A stretch of 44,790 nucleotides of DNA from Actinomycetes bacterium (GTDB lineage: Bacteria; Actinomycetota; CALGFH01). The first letter of the stretch is position 1; each line of letters begins with the position of its first letter. Both the position numbers and the translations under genes were made by a program. Below, piece after piece: positions 15,489 through 21,933 of this stretch. A model generated the notes under the pieces. The model was not told the origin of the DNA. It saw only the letters and a program-made list of their open reading frames with translations, and ran no database searches. The DNA lies in contig DASYUT010000315.1 in the NCBI GenBank assembly GCA_036000965.1, forward strand, positions 1 through 44,790. Reading direction: 5' to 3'.

Positions 15489-15782
15489 ATGCCGTCGCCG
15501 CGCGCTACCCTCAAGGTGCTTCGGTACCGAGGAGGGCGCGTGCGCACCGACGAGATCATCGCCAGGGTCGCCGCGGTGGTGCTCCGCGACCCGCACGGCG
15601 ACGTCCTGGGCACCCTGCGCCGTGAGCTCTCCGGGGACGACCTGGAGTTCGCGGAGACGCTGGCCGCCGTGTGCGTGTTCATCCACGAGGAGCGGCAGGT
15701 GGCGGGGTTCGGCCCGGACGGCGTCGCGCGGTTGCGTGACCACTACGAGGCCCGGCGGCTCGCCGCCTCCGTCCGCCGCTAG
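15489..15782 (+). CDS. Hypothetical protein, possible second start at 15540
   Basis: 97 residues from ATG 15489 behind GAAGGGAGG. An in-frame GTG at 15540 has its own GAGGAGG ribosome site and yields 80 residues (RTDEIIARVAAVVLRDPHGD). A GntR-type operator half (15521-15532) lies just before that second start, hinting that a shorter product could be made from an internal promoter. The protein is small and helical, with no family recognised. Confidence 0.6.
   Translation: MPSPRATLKVLRYRGGRVRTDEIIARVAAVVLRDPHGDVLGTLRRELSGDDLEFAETLAAVCVFIHEERQVAGFGPDGVARLRDHYEARRLAASVRR
15521..15538 (+). promoter_or_regulatory. Partial GntR-type operator inside the 15489 gene
   Basis: TCGGTACCGAGG matches 11 of the first 12 positions of the integrase site, but the right half is absent. 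TACCCT at about 15516 could serve as a -10. Weak site. Confidence 0.4.
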
Positions 15783-15815
15783 CCGACGGGGGCCTGCCTC
15801 GAAAGGCTGCCCCGC

Positions 15816-16019
15816 ATGACCACCACCACCCACGCCGCCGCCGCGGCGGTCCCCGCCAAGCCCGCCACCCACCCCGGCGAGATGTCGCTGGGCGAGCACG
15901 TGGTCCTCGCCTGGCAGACGACCGACCTGGCCGTCCGCACCGTCCTCGTCGGCCTCGTCGGCCTGCTGATCGCGCTGTCCGCCGCGCTGGGGCTGCTCGC
16001 CCCGCACGTCCTGCGGTGA
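15816..16019 (+). CDS. Small membrane protein
   Basis: 67 residues from ATG 15816 behind GAAAGG. Ala/Thr-rich N-terminus, then one transmembrane segment (VRTVLVGLVGLLIALSAALG, residues 40-60). Its stop overlaps the next start. Confidence 0.6.
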   Translation: MTTTTHAAAAAVPAKPATHPGEMSLGEHVVLAWQTTDLAVRTVLVGLVGLLIALSAALGLLAPHVLR

Positions 16020-16222
16020 ACGGCGCCGGCGCGATCGTGGTCGTCGCCCTCGTCCTGATGTGGCTGGTCGACCTGATCCCGTTCGACGCCTACCTGCACG
16101 TCGACGCCCGCCGCCAGCAGCACGAGGCGCACCGCCGCCTCCTGGCTGAGGCCGAGCTGGAGCCGACCGTGCCGCTGCACGGTGAGCTCACCCGGCCGGG
16201 CCGGGACCTGGAGCGCCGCTGA
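16016..16222 (+). CDS. Small membrane protein
   Basis: 68 residues from GTG 16016, overlapping by GTGA. N-terminal transmembrane segment (AIVVVALVLMWLVDLIPF) and a charged cytoplasmic helix. One of a run of small membrane proteins behind the translocase. Confidence 0.58.
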   Translation: MNGAGAIVVVALVLMWLVDLIPFDAYLHVDARRQQHEAHRRLLAEAELEPTVPLHGELTRPGRDLERR

Positions 16223-16440
16223 TGCGCCTGGTGTTCCGTTGCTGCCCGGCCTGCCGCCAGCCCGTCCCGGTCGACCGGGACGGGCTGCTGCTCGCCCACC
16301 GCGTCCTCGCCGACCCGGCGCGGCACCGCTGCGCCTACGAGGGCGTAGGTGTTGACAACCTGGACGCACGATCGTACGGTCCAGGCGTGCGCGGGGGCGC
16401 GCGCCCTGCGGTCAGGGCAGCCGTGGCGCGTCGTCCGTGA
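16222..16440 (+). CDS. Small zinc-binding protein
   Basis: 72 residues from ATG 16222 (TGATG overlap). The start MRLVFRCCPACRQPVPV gives a C-x2-C knuckle and another Cys follows at about residue 37 (RHRCAYEG). The C-terminal third is read through the promoter of the next gene. Recalls small RRQRL or zinc-binding genes beside AICE transfer genes, not provable here. Confidence 0.5.
   Translation: MRLVFRCCPACRQPVPVDRDGLLLAHRVLADPARHRCAYEGVGVDNLDARSYGPGVRGGARPAVRAAVARRP
16352..16380 (+). promoter_or_regulatory. Sigma-70-like promoter for 16451
   Basis: TTGACA (16352-16357), 17 bases, TACGGT (16375-16380), lying within the end of the 16222 gene. Confidence 0.6.
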
Positions 16441-16450
16441 GGAGACCGCT

Positions 16451-16639
16451 GTGACCGTCCCCGCCACCCAGCCCGCCCGCCCGGTCGCGGCCACCTCCGG
16501 GCCGCTGGTCACCCTCGATGCCCGCGACCCCGACGCCCGCGCGGCGCTGCACTGGCTGGCCGACCGGCTCGACGCTGCGGCGTGGACGCCGGACGGGATG
16601 CTGCTGCGCGACGTCGCCCGCGCCTACGCCGACCCGTGA
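16451..16639 (+). CDS. Small hypothetical protein
   Basis: 62 residues from GTG 16451 behind GAGGAGA. Contains DARAALHWLADRLDAAAWTP. Has its own promoter (16352) and is closed by a strong hairpin (16671). Last gene of the cassette. Confidence 0.55.
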   Translation: MTVPATQPARPVAATSGPLVTLDARDPDARAALHWLADRLDAAAWTPDGMLLRDVARAYADP

Positions 16640-16670
16640 CCTCGAAGCACTGGCCCTAGACCCCACGACG

Positions 16671-16705
16671 ACGCCCCGCCGGGAACGTGAAACTCGGCGG
16701 GGCGT
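16671..16705 (+). terminator. Strong hairpin terminator ending the transfer-like cassette
   Basis: ACGCCCCGCCG (16671-16681) pairs perfectly with CGGCGGGGCGT (16695-16705) around a 13-base loop. It marks the boundary between the cassette and the lysis genes. Confidence 0.8.
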
Positions 16706-16770
16706 TCGCGTAGGCGGCCCTGGACGGAGCCGGACGGGACCGCAGGGGGGCCACCTCGGCAGCATAGCGT

Positions 16771-16802
16771 GACAGACTGTCAGCACGATCGGGCGGTAGG
16801 AT
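16771..16802 (+). promoter_or_regulatory. GACAGNCTGT operator and -10 before the lysis genes
   Basis: GACAGACTGT (16771-16780), extended to the full palindrome TGACAGACTGTCA, precedes a TAGGAT -10 at 16797-16802. No good -35 exists at 17 bases. The lysis operon starts at 16825. Confidence 0.6.
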
Positions 16803-16824
16803 TGGCACACGATGGAGGCGGCAC

Positions 16825-17238
16825 GTGGGACGACTGCGCAGGCTGGCCCGGCGGGTCGGCCGCCGCGGTGCCGCGCTGGCCTGGTTCGGCCTGCTCGACC
16901 TGGTGATCGGCTGGTCGCTGCTGTCCCCGAGCCTGGCCGCGAGCCCGGCCGCGCTGGCGCAGTACCGGGTGCTCTTGCAGGTCCGGCCGCTGGCCTTCTG
17001 GGGCTGGGTGTGGATCGCCGTGGGGCTGGTCTGCCTGGCGCACGTCCCGGCCCGCTCGGACCGCCTGGCGTTCGCCGCCGCGATCGCCATCAAGGCCGTC
17101 TGGTCGTCGGGGATCTTCGCCGCCTGGGTCGCCTACAGCGCCTACCGCGCCTGGGTGAGCGGGACGGTGTGGGCGACGTTCGGCCTGTTCGTGCTGCTGA
17201 TCGCCGGCTGGCCCGAGCCGAGGCACCACGGTGGGTGA
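16825..17238 (+). CDS. Multi-pass membrane protein, lysis region
   Basis: 137 residues from GTG 16825 (GGAGG six bases before). About four hydrophobic segments (residues 18-35, 55-73, 80-100, 108-128). It opens the operon leading to the endolysin and may be a holin-like or accessory membrane protein; no family recognised. Confidence 0.55.
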   Translation: MGRLRRLARRVGRRGAALAWFGLLDLVIGWSLLSPSLAASPAALAQYRVLLQVRPLAFWGWVWIAVGLVCLAHVPARSDRLAFAAAIAIKAVWSSGIFAAWVAYSAYRAWVSGTVWATFGLFVLLIAGWPEPRHHGG

Positions 17239-17512
17239 CTGGCTGGTCCCCCTCGCCGCCGCCCTGGTCGCGGCGCTTCCCGGGCTGCTGGCCTACCGGC
17301 AGGCGACCCGGGCCAACCGCGACCAGATCGAGGCCGGCGCCTACGAGCGCGCCAAAGGCCACTACGAGTCCGGGATCGACCAGCTCGAAGAGCAGGTCGG
17401 CCGGCTCCGCCGCGAACTCGACGAGGAACGCACCGCCCGCCGCCGGCTGGAGGACACCGTGACGAAGCTGCGCCGGCTGCTGATCCTGCACGGCATCGAG
17501 GTCGAGGCGTGA
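17231..17512 (+). CDS. Holin-like or spanin-like protein with coiled coil
   Basis: 93 residues from GTG 17231. An N-terminal transmembrane segment (WLVPLAAALVAALPGLLAY) precedes a long heptad-rich helix (residues 40-85, QLEEQVGRLRRELDEERTAR). This layout is frequent among single-pass proteins next to actinophage endolysins. Confidence 0.6.
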   Translation: MGDWLVPLAAALVAALPGLLAYRQATRANRDQIEAGAYERAKGHYESGIDQLEEQVGRLRRELDEERTARRRLEDTVTKLRRLLILHGIEVEA

Positions 17513-17997
17513 CGGGCACCCACCAGCAGCGCCAGCGGCGGGTGCCGTGGCGCGCCTACAACACCCTGATCGTCGGCCTGGCGTTGGCGGTGGCGCTGCT
17601 GGCCGCGTTCGTCGCGCTGGCACCGCTCCCCGACCGGCCACCCCGCGCGCCCGCCCACCCGGCACCCGCGTACGCGGCCGAGCCGGCCGGGCCTCCGCCC
17701 GAGAAGGCGTCGCGCGGCGCGCTCAGCGAGCCCGTGCCGGGCGCAGAGGCGCCGCCGGGTGTCGGCACACCCCGGAATCGTTCTGAGGGCGTTTCAGCGC
17801 CGACCCGGCGGGTCGGCGCCGGGCCGGCGGCGCCGGGCACACCTGGCGGGGACGTGCCCGGCGCCCCATCGCCGCCCACCACGACGACCCCGCCGCCGCC
17901 GCACGGCCCCCCGCCATCGCCGCCCTCGACGGTGCCGCCCGTCATCAGCACCTGCGTGCACCTGCCGCCCATCGACGTCTGCCTGGACGTGCCATGA
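17509..17997 (+). CDS. Membrane-anchored proline-rich protein, lysis region
   Basis: 162 residues from GTG 17509. Basic N-terminus, one transmembrane segment (residues 20-40, LIVGLALAVALLAAFVALAP), then a long Pro/Ala/Thr-rich outside region and a two-Cys end (STCVHLPPIDVCLDVP). The layout would let it span peptidoglycan, so a spanin-like or wall-reaching role fits. It is coupled to the endolysin by ATGA. Confidence 0.55.
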   Translation: MTGTHQQRQRRVPWRAYNTLIVGLALAVALLAAFVALAPLPDRPPRAPAHPAPAYAAEPAGPPPEKASRGALSEPVPGAEAPPGVGTPRNRSEGVSAPTRRVGAGPAAPGTPGGDVPGAPSPPTTTTPPPPHGPPPSPPSTVPPVISTCVHLPPIDVCLDVP

Positions 17998-18944
17998 CCA
18001 AGACCGGCGCCGACATCTCCCACCACCAGCCGGCCTTCGACGCCGCCCGGTACGCCGCCGCCGAAGACTTCGTGATCTTCAAGGCGACCGAGGACGACGG
18101 GTTCACCGACCCGACCTTCACCGGGCGCTGGCAGGCAGCCGGCCGCGCCCGCCTGCCCCGCGGCGCCTACCACTTCGCCCGGCCCGGCCGCGCGACGGTC
18201 GACGCGCAGGCCGACCACTTCCTCCGAGTCGTCCGCGCGGCCGGCTTCGGGCCCGGCGACGCCTGGGCGCTCGACCTCGAAGACGCCGGCAACCTCGGCC
18301 CGGCCACGCTCATGACCTGGGCGGAACGGTGGATCGGCCGGGTGCGCGCGGCGCTCGGCGGCCGTGGGCTGTTCTACACGGGCGTCGCGTTCGTCTTCGA
18401 CGCGCTGGGCGACCCCGGCCGCATCCCCGGCGGCTGCCTGGGCTGGATCGCCCGCTACTGCACCGACGGGCCGTACGCGGCGCCGTACCGGCGGCCTAGG
18501 GGCTGGCCCGAGGTGCCGGACGTGTGGCAGTGCACCAACGGCACCGACGGCTGCATCCACAACGTGGCCTCGGTCGGGTTGTGCGACTGGAACCGGGCCA
18601 CCGACGCCGCGTTCGCGGCCCTATTCGGAGGAGACGACATGCCGACCGTCGACGAGATCGGCGACGAGCTGGTCAAGCGCCTCGGCGCCGACGCCACCCA
18701 CCCCTACACCGGCACCGCGATTCGCGCCGCGGTCGACAAGGGCAACGCCGCCCAGGCCGCCGGGCAGGCAGCCATCAACGAGCGGCTCGGCCTGGTCGCC
18801 GACCGGCTCGCCGCGCTCGAAGCCAAGGCCGCCCAGCCGATCGACCTGGAGACCCTCGCCGCGCTCGTCGCCGGGAAGCTCGAAGTCGCCGGGTTCCCCA
18901 ACCTGGCCATCACCGGCGAGGCGCGTCCCATCCCACCCGCCTGA
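17994..18944 (+). CDS. Endolysin, GH25 lysozyme (muramidase)
   Basis: 316 residues from ATG 17994. The GH25 domain spans residues 1-205: D7 in GADISHHQ and the D94-x-E96 pair in WALDLEDAG are the expected catalytic acids, with YHFARPG and a VDVWQ-type end also visible. It would cut the glycan between N-acetylmuramate and N-acetylglucosamine. The C-terminal 100 residues are helical, with no recognised wall-binding repeat. An in-frame ATG at 18639 with a strong ribosome site could produce that C-terminal part separately. Confidence 0.9.
   Translation: MTKTGADISHHQPAFDAARYAAAEDFVIFKATEDDGFTDPTFTGRWQAAGRARLPRGAYHFARPGRATVDAQADHFLRVVRAAGFGPGDAWALDLEDAGNLGPATLMTWAERWIGRVRAALGGRGLFYTGVAFVFDALGDPGRIPGGCLGWIARYCTDGPYAAPYRRPRGWPEVPDVWQCTNGTDGCIHNVASVGLCDWNRATDAAFAALFGGDDMPTVDEIGDELVKRLGADATHPYTGTAIRAAVDKGNAAQAAGQAAINERLGLVADRLAALEAKAAQPIDLETLAALVAGKLEVAGFPNLAITGEARPIPPA
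18639..18944 (+). CDS. Possible internal product of the endolysin (C-terminal 101 aa)
   Basis: GGAGGAG at 18628-18634 stands five bases before an in-frame ATG at 18639, at the border between the GH25 domain and the helical C-terminal region. Several phage endolysins use such internal starts to make free C-terminal domains that oligomerise with the full enzyme. The sequence supports initiation here; assembly is inferred. Confidence 0.5.
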   Translation: MPTVDEIGDELVKRLGADATHPYTGTAIRAAVDKGNAAQAAGQAAINERLGLVADRLAALEAKAAQPIDLETLAALVAGKLEVAGFPNLAITGEARPIPPA

Positions 18945-18971
18945 CCACGCGAACCACGAAAGGAGCCTGAC

Positions 18972-19301
18972 ATGTCCTGGTCCCTGCACGTCGGCACCGT
19001 CCGCCCCGCCACCATCACCGCGATCGAGCAGGCCGCTGGCGCCGCGCTCGCCGAGCTGCGCGCCAAGGGGCCGAGCTACGCCGGCCAGTTCGACGCGCCC
19101 GAGACCGCCCAGGAGGTCGCCGAGCAGGTCCAGGCAGCAACCAGCGCGGCCGGGCAACTCCTCAGCGGCCTCGGCGTCGTCGAAGAGGTCACCGTCAACC
19201 TGTCCGGCCACGCCAACCCCGGCCACCAGCCCCGCCCGGGCTGGGCGCCCGATCAGGTCACCGTGACCGTCAACGCCGTCGAGGCCCCCAAGGAGTCGTG
19301 A
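18972..19301 (+). CDS. Conserved hypothetical protein, lysis region
   Basis: 109 residues from ATG 18972 behind AAAGGAG. The segment WSLHVGTVRPATITAIEQAA and the closing NLSGHANPGHQPRPGWAPDQVTV resemble small proteins found beside actinophage endolysins. No membrane segment. Function unknown. Confidence 0.6.
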   Translation: MSWSLHVGTVRPATITAIEQAAGAALAELRAKGPSYAGQFDAPETAQEVAEQVQAATSAAGQLLSGLGVVEEVTVNLSGHANPGHQPRPGWAPDQVTVTVNAVEAPKES

Positions 19302-19627
19302 TGGACCTCACCAAGCTGCTCGCCGTGTCCGCCGTCCTCGGCGGGGTGATGCCGTTCGTCGCCGCGCTGGCGCAGCGGCCCGGTGCCGAGCGGTGGAACC
19401 TGCTGGTCCGCGTCGTCCTCGCCCTGGTCGCCGGCGGCATCGCCGTGCTCGCGGTCTGCCCGGTGGTCACCTGGGAGTGCGTCGCGGCGTCGCTGGCGGT
19501 GATCGTCGCCGCGGCGCAGTCGAGCTACAGCGCCTGGACGAAACCGGCGGTCGACGCGCTCACTGCCGCAACCAGCCCGAAGGCCCGCACCGGCCGGATC
19601 GCCCGCGCGCCGGGACGGCCAGCGTAG
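19301..19627 (+). CDS. Holin candidate
   Basis: 108 residues from ATG 19301 (AAGGAG five bases before; GTG 19298 is too close). Hydrophobic segments at residues 5-25, 35-54 and 58-78, with a basic C-terminus (ARTGRIARAPGRPA). Three short membrane passes, small size and place just after the endolysin fit a holin. Confidence 0.62.
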   Translation: MDLTKLLAVSAVLGGVMPFVAALAQRPGAERWNLLVRVVLALVAGGIAVLAVCPVVTWECVAASLAVIVAAAQSSYSAWTKPAVDALTAATSPKARTGRIARAPGRPA

Positions 19628-19629
19628 CC

Positions 19630-19761
19630 GTGGGCGAGCTGGACCCGGTCGAGCGCGGCTGCCTGCGGATCGTGTGGCCGCTGGCGCTGGCCTGGTGGTG
19701 GCTGACCGGCGTCGTGGGCGGTGCGCGCGACCGGCTGCGCCGTTGGCTGGCCGGCGGGTGA
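19630..19761 (+). CDS. Small membrane protein
   Basis: 43 residues from GTG 19630, two bases after the holin candidate. Central Trp-rich segment (IVWPLALAWWWLTGVVGG) and a basic end. A possible second holin or anti-holin. Confidence 0.45.
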   Translation: MGELDPVERGCLRIVWPLALAWWWLTGVVGGARDRLRRWLAGG

Positions 19762-19766
19762 GCGGC

Positions 19767-19964
19767 ATGAGTGCCCACGCCGAGGCCCAGGCCCGCGACG
19801 AGGGGCTGTCCGAGGCGGCCCTTGATGTGCGCGCCGTCCTCGAGGCGGCGGCCCTGCTCACCCCCGAGGCCGGCGAAGCCGAGCTGGCCGCGCTGCTGTT
19901 CGAGGTCTACACCGCCGAGCTGCCGTGGTGGCGCCGGCTGCGGCTGGCCATGTGGGGATGGTGA
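19767..19964 (+). CDS. Small hypothetical protein
   Basis: 65 residues from ATG 19767. Acidic, Ala/Glu-rich helix ending in a Trp-containing basic tail (LPWWRRLRLAMWGW) that could touch the membrane. Ends nine bases before a convergent gene. Confidence 0.5.
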   Translation: MSAHAEAQARDEGLSEAALDVRAVLEAAALLTPEAGEAELAALLFEVYTAELPWWRRLRLAMWGW

Positions 19965-19973
19965 CCAGCACCG

Positions 19974-20594
19974 TCAGGTGGGCGGTTCCGGTTTTCCGCC
20001 CTCGTCTGAGGCGGTCTCAGGGTCCTCGACCGCGACGACCTGGCCGCGCAGGTCGGCGAGGCGGCCAAGCAGGTCGGCGCGGACCTCGCGGGGGTAGCCG
20101 AGGTCGTGCAGGGTGGCGGCCAGGTGGTCACCGAGGCGGTCGAACGCCTCGCCGGTCATGCCCGGCGGCCAGGTCCCCGGCGCGAGCTGGCCGAGCCGGG
20201 AGGGGTCGTCGGCGCGGGCGAGGTCCTCGACGGCGCGGCGCAGGTGCCAGGCCAGCCACCGCCACCACTCGCCCTCATCGTGGCCGCCGCGCGGGCCGAG
20301 CTGCCGGAAGTGGCCGAGCAGCAGCATGTCGGGGGACCGCCAGGCAGCACCGGCGATCCGCGCGTACAGCCCGTCGATGCCGCGCGGGTCGCCGTCGGTG
20401 ATCCGGGCGATCCCGCCGGCGTGGCCGAGCCGGGCGTAGAGGCTCGGCCCGGCCGGCGGGGTGGGCAGGGCATCGTTGGCGGCAAGGCCCGCGCGCAGGA
20501 CCCGCACGATGGTGGCGCGGTCGATGCGCAGCTCCTCCGCGAGCGCGTCGAGGGCGTCGCCGCGGAGGTAGCGGGCGAGGGTGCGCAGGGACAT
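19974..20594 (-). CDS. Hypothetical protein with N-terminal HTH-like segment
   Basis: 206 residues, ATG at 20594 on the minus strand, overlapping the upstream stop. The N-terminus LRTLARYLRGDALDALAEEL and RIDRATIVRVLRAGLAAND resembles a helix-turn-helix. The rest is helical with many Trp/His. Forms a two-gene minus-strand operon with 20594-21079. It may be expressed in the lysogen, since it opposes the lytic genes. Confidence 0.58.
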   Translation of the reverse strand: MSLRTLARYLRGDALDALAEELRIDRATIVRVLRAGLAANDALPTPPAGPSLYARLGHAGGIARITDGDPRGIDGLYARIAGAAWRSPDMLLLGHFRQLGPRGGHDEGEWWRWLAWHLRRAVEDLARADDPSRLGQLAPGTWPPGMTGEAFDRLGDHLAATLHDLGYPREVRADLLGRLADLRGQVVAVEDPETASDEGGKPEPPT

Positions 20595-21079
20595 CAGCCG
20601 CCCGGCCCCGTGGCCTGCCGCGCCACCTCATCGCGGCAGGCCAGGTGCTCGCGCTGCGCCGCGTCGTAGAGCCGGCGCAGCTGCGGGTCGGACAAGACGC
20701 GGTTGTCGATGCTGCCGTGGACGTCCTTGTACTGCACGCCGCCGCTGATCAGCGCCCAGGCGGCGGCCTCGGACCGGCGGCACGAGCTGAGCGGCTCAGC
20801 GGCGGCTGCGGGGCGGTCGCCGCGGACCAGCACCACCCCGACGCACACCACGACGATCGCGACCGTCGCGACGATGCCGAGGATCGTGTCCCACTCGGCG
20901 AGGATGAAGCGGCGTCGGCGGTGGGCGGTCGCCTCATGCCGGCCATGGTCGACTGCTTGCATCAGACCCGTCACCATGACCACGCTCGCGCTGTGGCCTG
21001 GCGGCCGGCCGTTACCAGCCGACGGTGCCGGTCTTGCGCCTTGCGGCTGCCGGCTTCTCGCTTCACCGGGGTCCGCCAT
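20594..21079 (-). CDS. Single-pass membrane protein with Cys pair
   Basis: Up to 161 residues from 21079, or 123 from an ATG at 20962. One clear transmembrane segment (ILGIVATVAIVVVCVGVVLV) is followed by an outside domain with two cysteines (LSSCRRSEAAAWAL, REHLACRDEVA). The start is uncertain because no strong ribosome site is visible. Its isolation on the minus strand near the integrase fits a lysogenic-conversion or superinfection-exclusion gene; this is inference. Confidence 0.55.
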   Translation of the reverse strand: MADPGEARSRQPQGARPAPSAGNGRPPGHSASVVMVTGLMQAVDHGRHEATAHRRRRFILAEWDTILGIVATVAIVVVCVGVVLVRGDRPAAAAEPLSSCRRSEAAAWALISGGVQYKDVHGSIDNRVLSDPQLRRLYDAAQREHLACRDEVARQATGPGG

Positions 21080-21188
21080 CCGGCTGCTGCCGGGTAGGTC
21101 TTACGTCCCCTCCACGAGCGTTTCGCGTCTCCGGGCCACTCCCGGCGACGGGCCAACATTAGCATCGGACCAGGACAGGCCATGCCGT

Positions 21189-21205
21189 GCACACCCCCCG
21201 TGTGC
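21189..21205 (-). other. Hairpin with all-C/all-G loop in the leader of the minus operon
   Basis: GCACAC-CCCCC-GTGTGC is a perfect 6-bp stem with a 5-base loop. A G7 run at 21277-21283 is complementary to the loop, so the minus-strand transcript could form a pseudoknot between GGGGG and CCCCC. Confidence 0.45.
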
Positions 21206-21329
21206 GAGGCCCGTTCCGGTCCCCCGGGCCGGTCTGCGTGGGCGCTCGTGCCGCCCTCGGGCGCGCGTGCAATCACGGGGGGGAACGGTGACCGGATCGC
21301 ATCCCCCGGACGGCACGAGCCGGACGGGA

Positions 21330-21358
21330 CGGTAACGCCTAGGTCCCGCAGGTGTCAA
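21330..21358 (-). promoter_or_regulatory. Candidate minus-strand promoter for 21079-19974
   Basis: On the minus strand TTGACA (21358-21353), 17 bases, TTACCG (21335-21330). Good -35, weak -10. It would give a leader of some 240 bases. The rest of 21080-21468 holds only the hairpin above and the plus promoter below. Confidence 0.45.
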
Positions 21359-21401
21359 CAGGCTGGACGATCCACCCAGGCGGCAGCCGCCGCGGGCGTG
21401 G

Positions 21402-21429
21402 TTGCCGCCGGCCGTCCGGCTGCTACGCT
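21402..21429 (+). promoter_or_regulatory. Candidate promoter for the excisionase-like gene
   Basis: TTGCCG (21402-21407), 16 bases, TACGCT (21424-21429), 40 bases before ATG 21469. Confidence 0.5.
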
Positions 21430-21468
21430 ACGGTCCACCGAAGGTGTTGGACCGCAACGGGAGCGGCG

Positions 21469-21933
21469 ATGACCGCGATGGCCGAGCACGACCGCAGCGA
21501 GCGCCTGGAGGCCGGCAACGGCAACTACTGGCGCGACCCTGACGGGGTGTGGCGCTACGCCTGGGGCGATGGGCCGGTGCCCCGCGCGCGCGACCGCCTC
21601 GACGCCGACGGGGAGGTCGTCGGCCTGGATGCGCCGGAGCTCGCCCCGGACGCGCTGGTGGACGCCCACACGATCGCCCGCGAGCGGGGCTGGCAGCCGC
21701 AGACCCTGCGGATGGTGGTCCACCGCCGCCGGCACTGCCCGCCGGTGGTCAGCTTCACCGGCAACGGACAGCCCGCCCTGTACTCCCGCGCCGCGATCAA
21801 GAAGTTCGACGCCTGGCTGGCCGCGAAGCTCAACGCGGCCGGCCTCGATGCGTCGCGGTGGCCGCCGCGGCTGCTGGCCGCGCGCGACCGCTCCCGCGAG
21901 TTCGCCGACATGCTCAACGACCAGGGCCACTAG
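21469..21933 (+). CDS. Excisionase-like HTH protein
   Basis: 154 residues from ATG 21469 behind GGGAGCGG. Residues 60-115 (VDAHTIARERGWQPQTLRMVV, then a beta turn and YSRAAIKKFDAWLAAKL) look like the winged HTH of excisionases (RDFs). The gene converges on the integrase, overlapping it by four bases. The last residues, DRSREFADMLND, are an exact 39-bp copy of part of the candidate repressor (23778-23816), after which the protein ends within three residues. The end may therefore have been made by recombination. Confidence 0.6.
   Translation: MTAMAEHDRSERLEAGNGNYWRDPDGVWRYAWGDGPVPRARDRLDADGEVVGLDAPELAPDALVDAHTIARERGWQPQTLRMVVHRRRHCPPVVSFTGNGQPALYSRAAIKKFDAWLAAKLNAAGLDASRWPPRLLAARDRSREFADMLNDQGH
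21883..21921 (+). repeat. 39-bp inverted repeat, left copy
   Basis: Exact inverted match to 23778-23816. The pair flanks the whole integrase gene. Confidence 0.9.

Noticed and set aside
19974-21079. Plus-strand open frames opposite the two minus genes (for example 20106-20669)
   Set aside because: They are Gly/Arg-rich shadows; the minus frames show a transmembrane segment, balanced composition and an ordered overlap.
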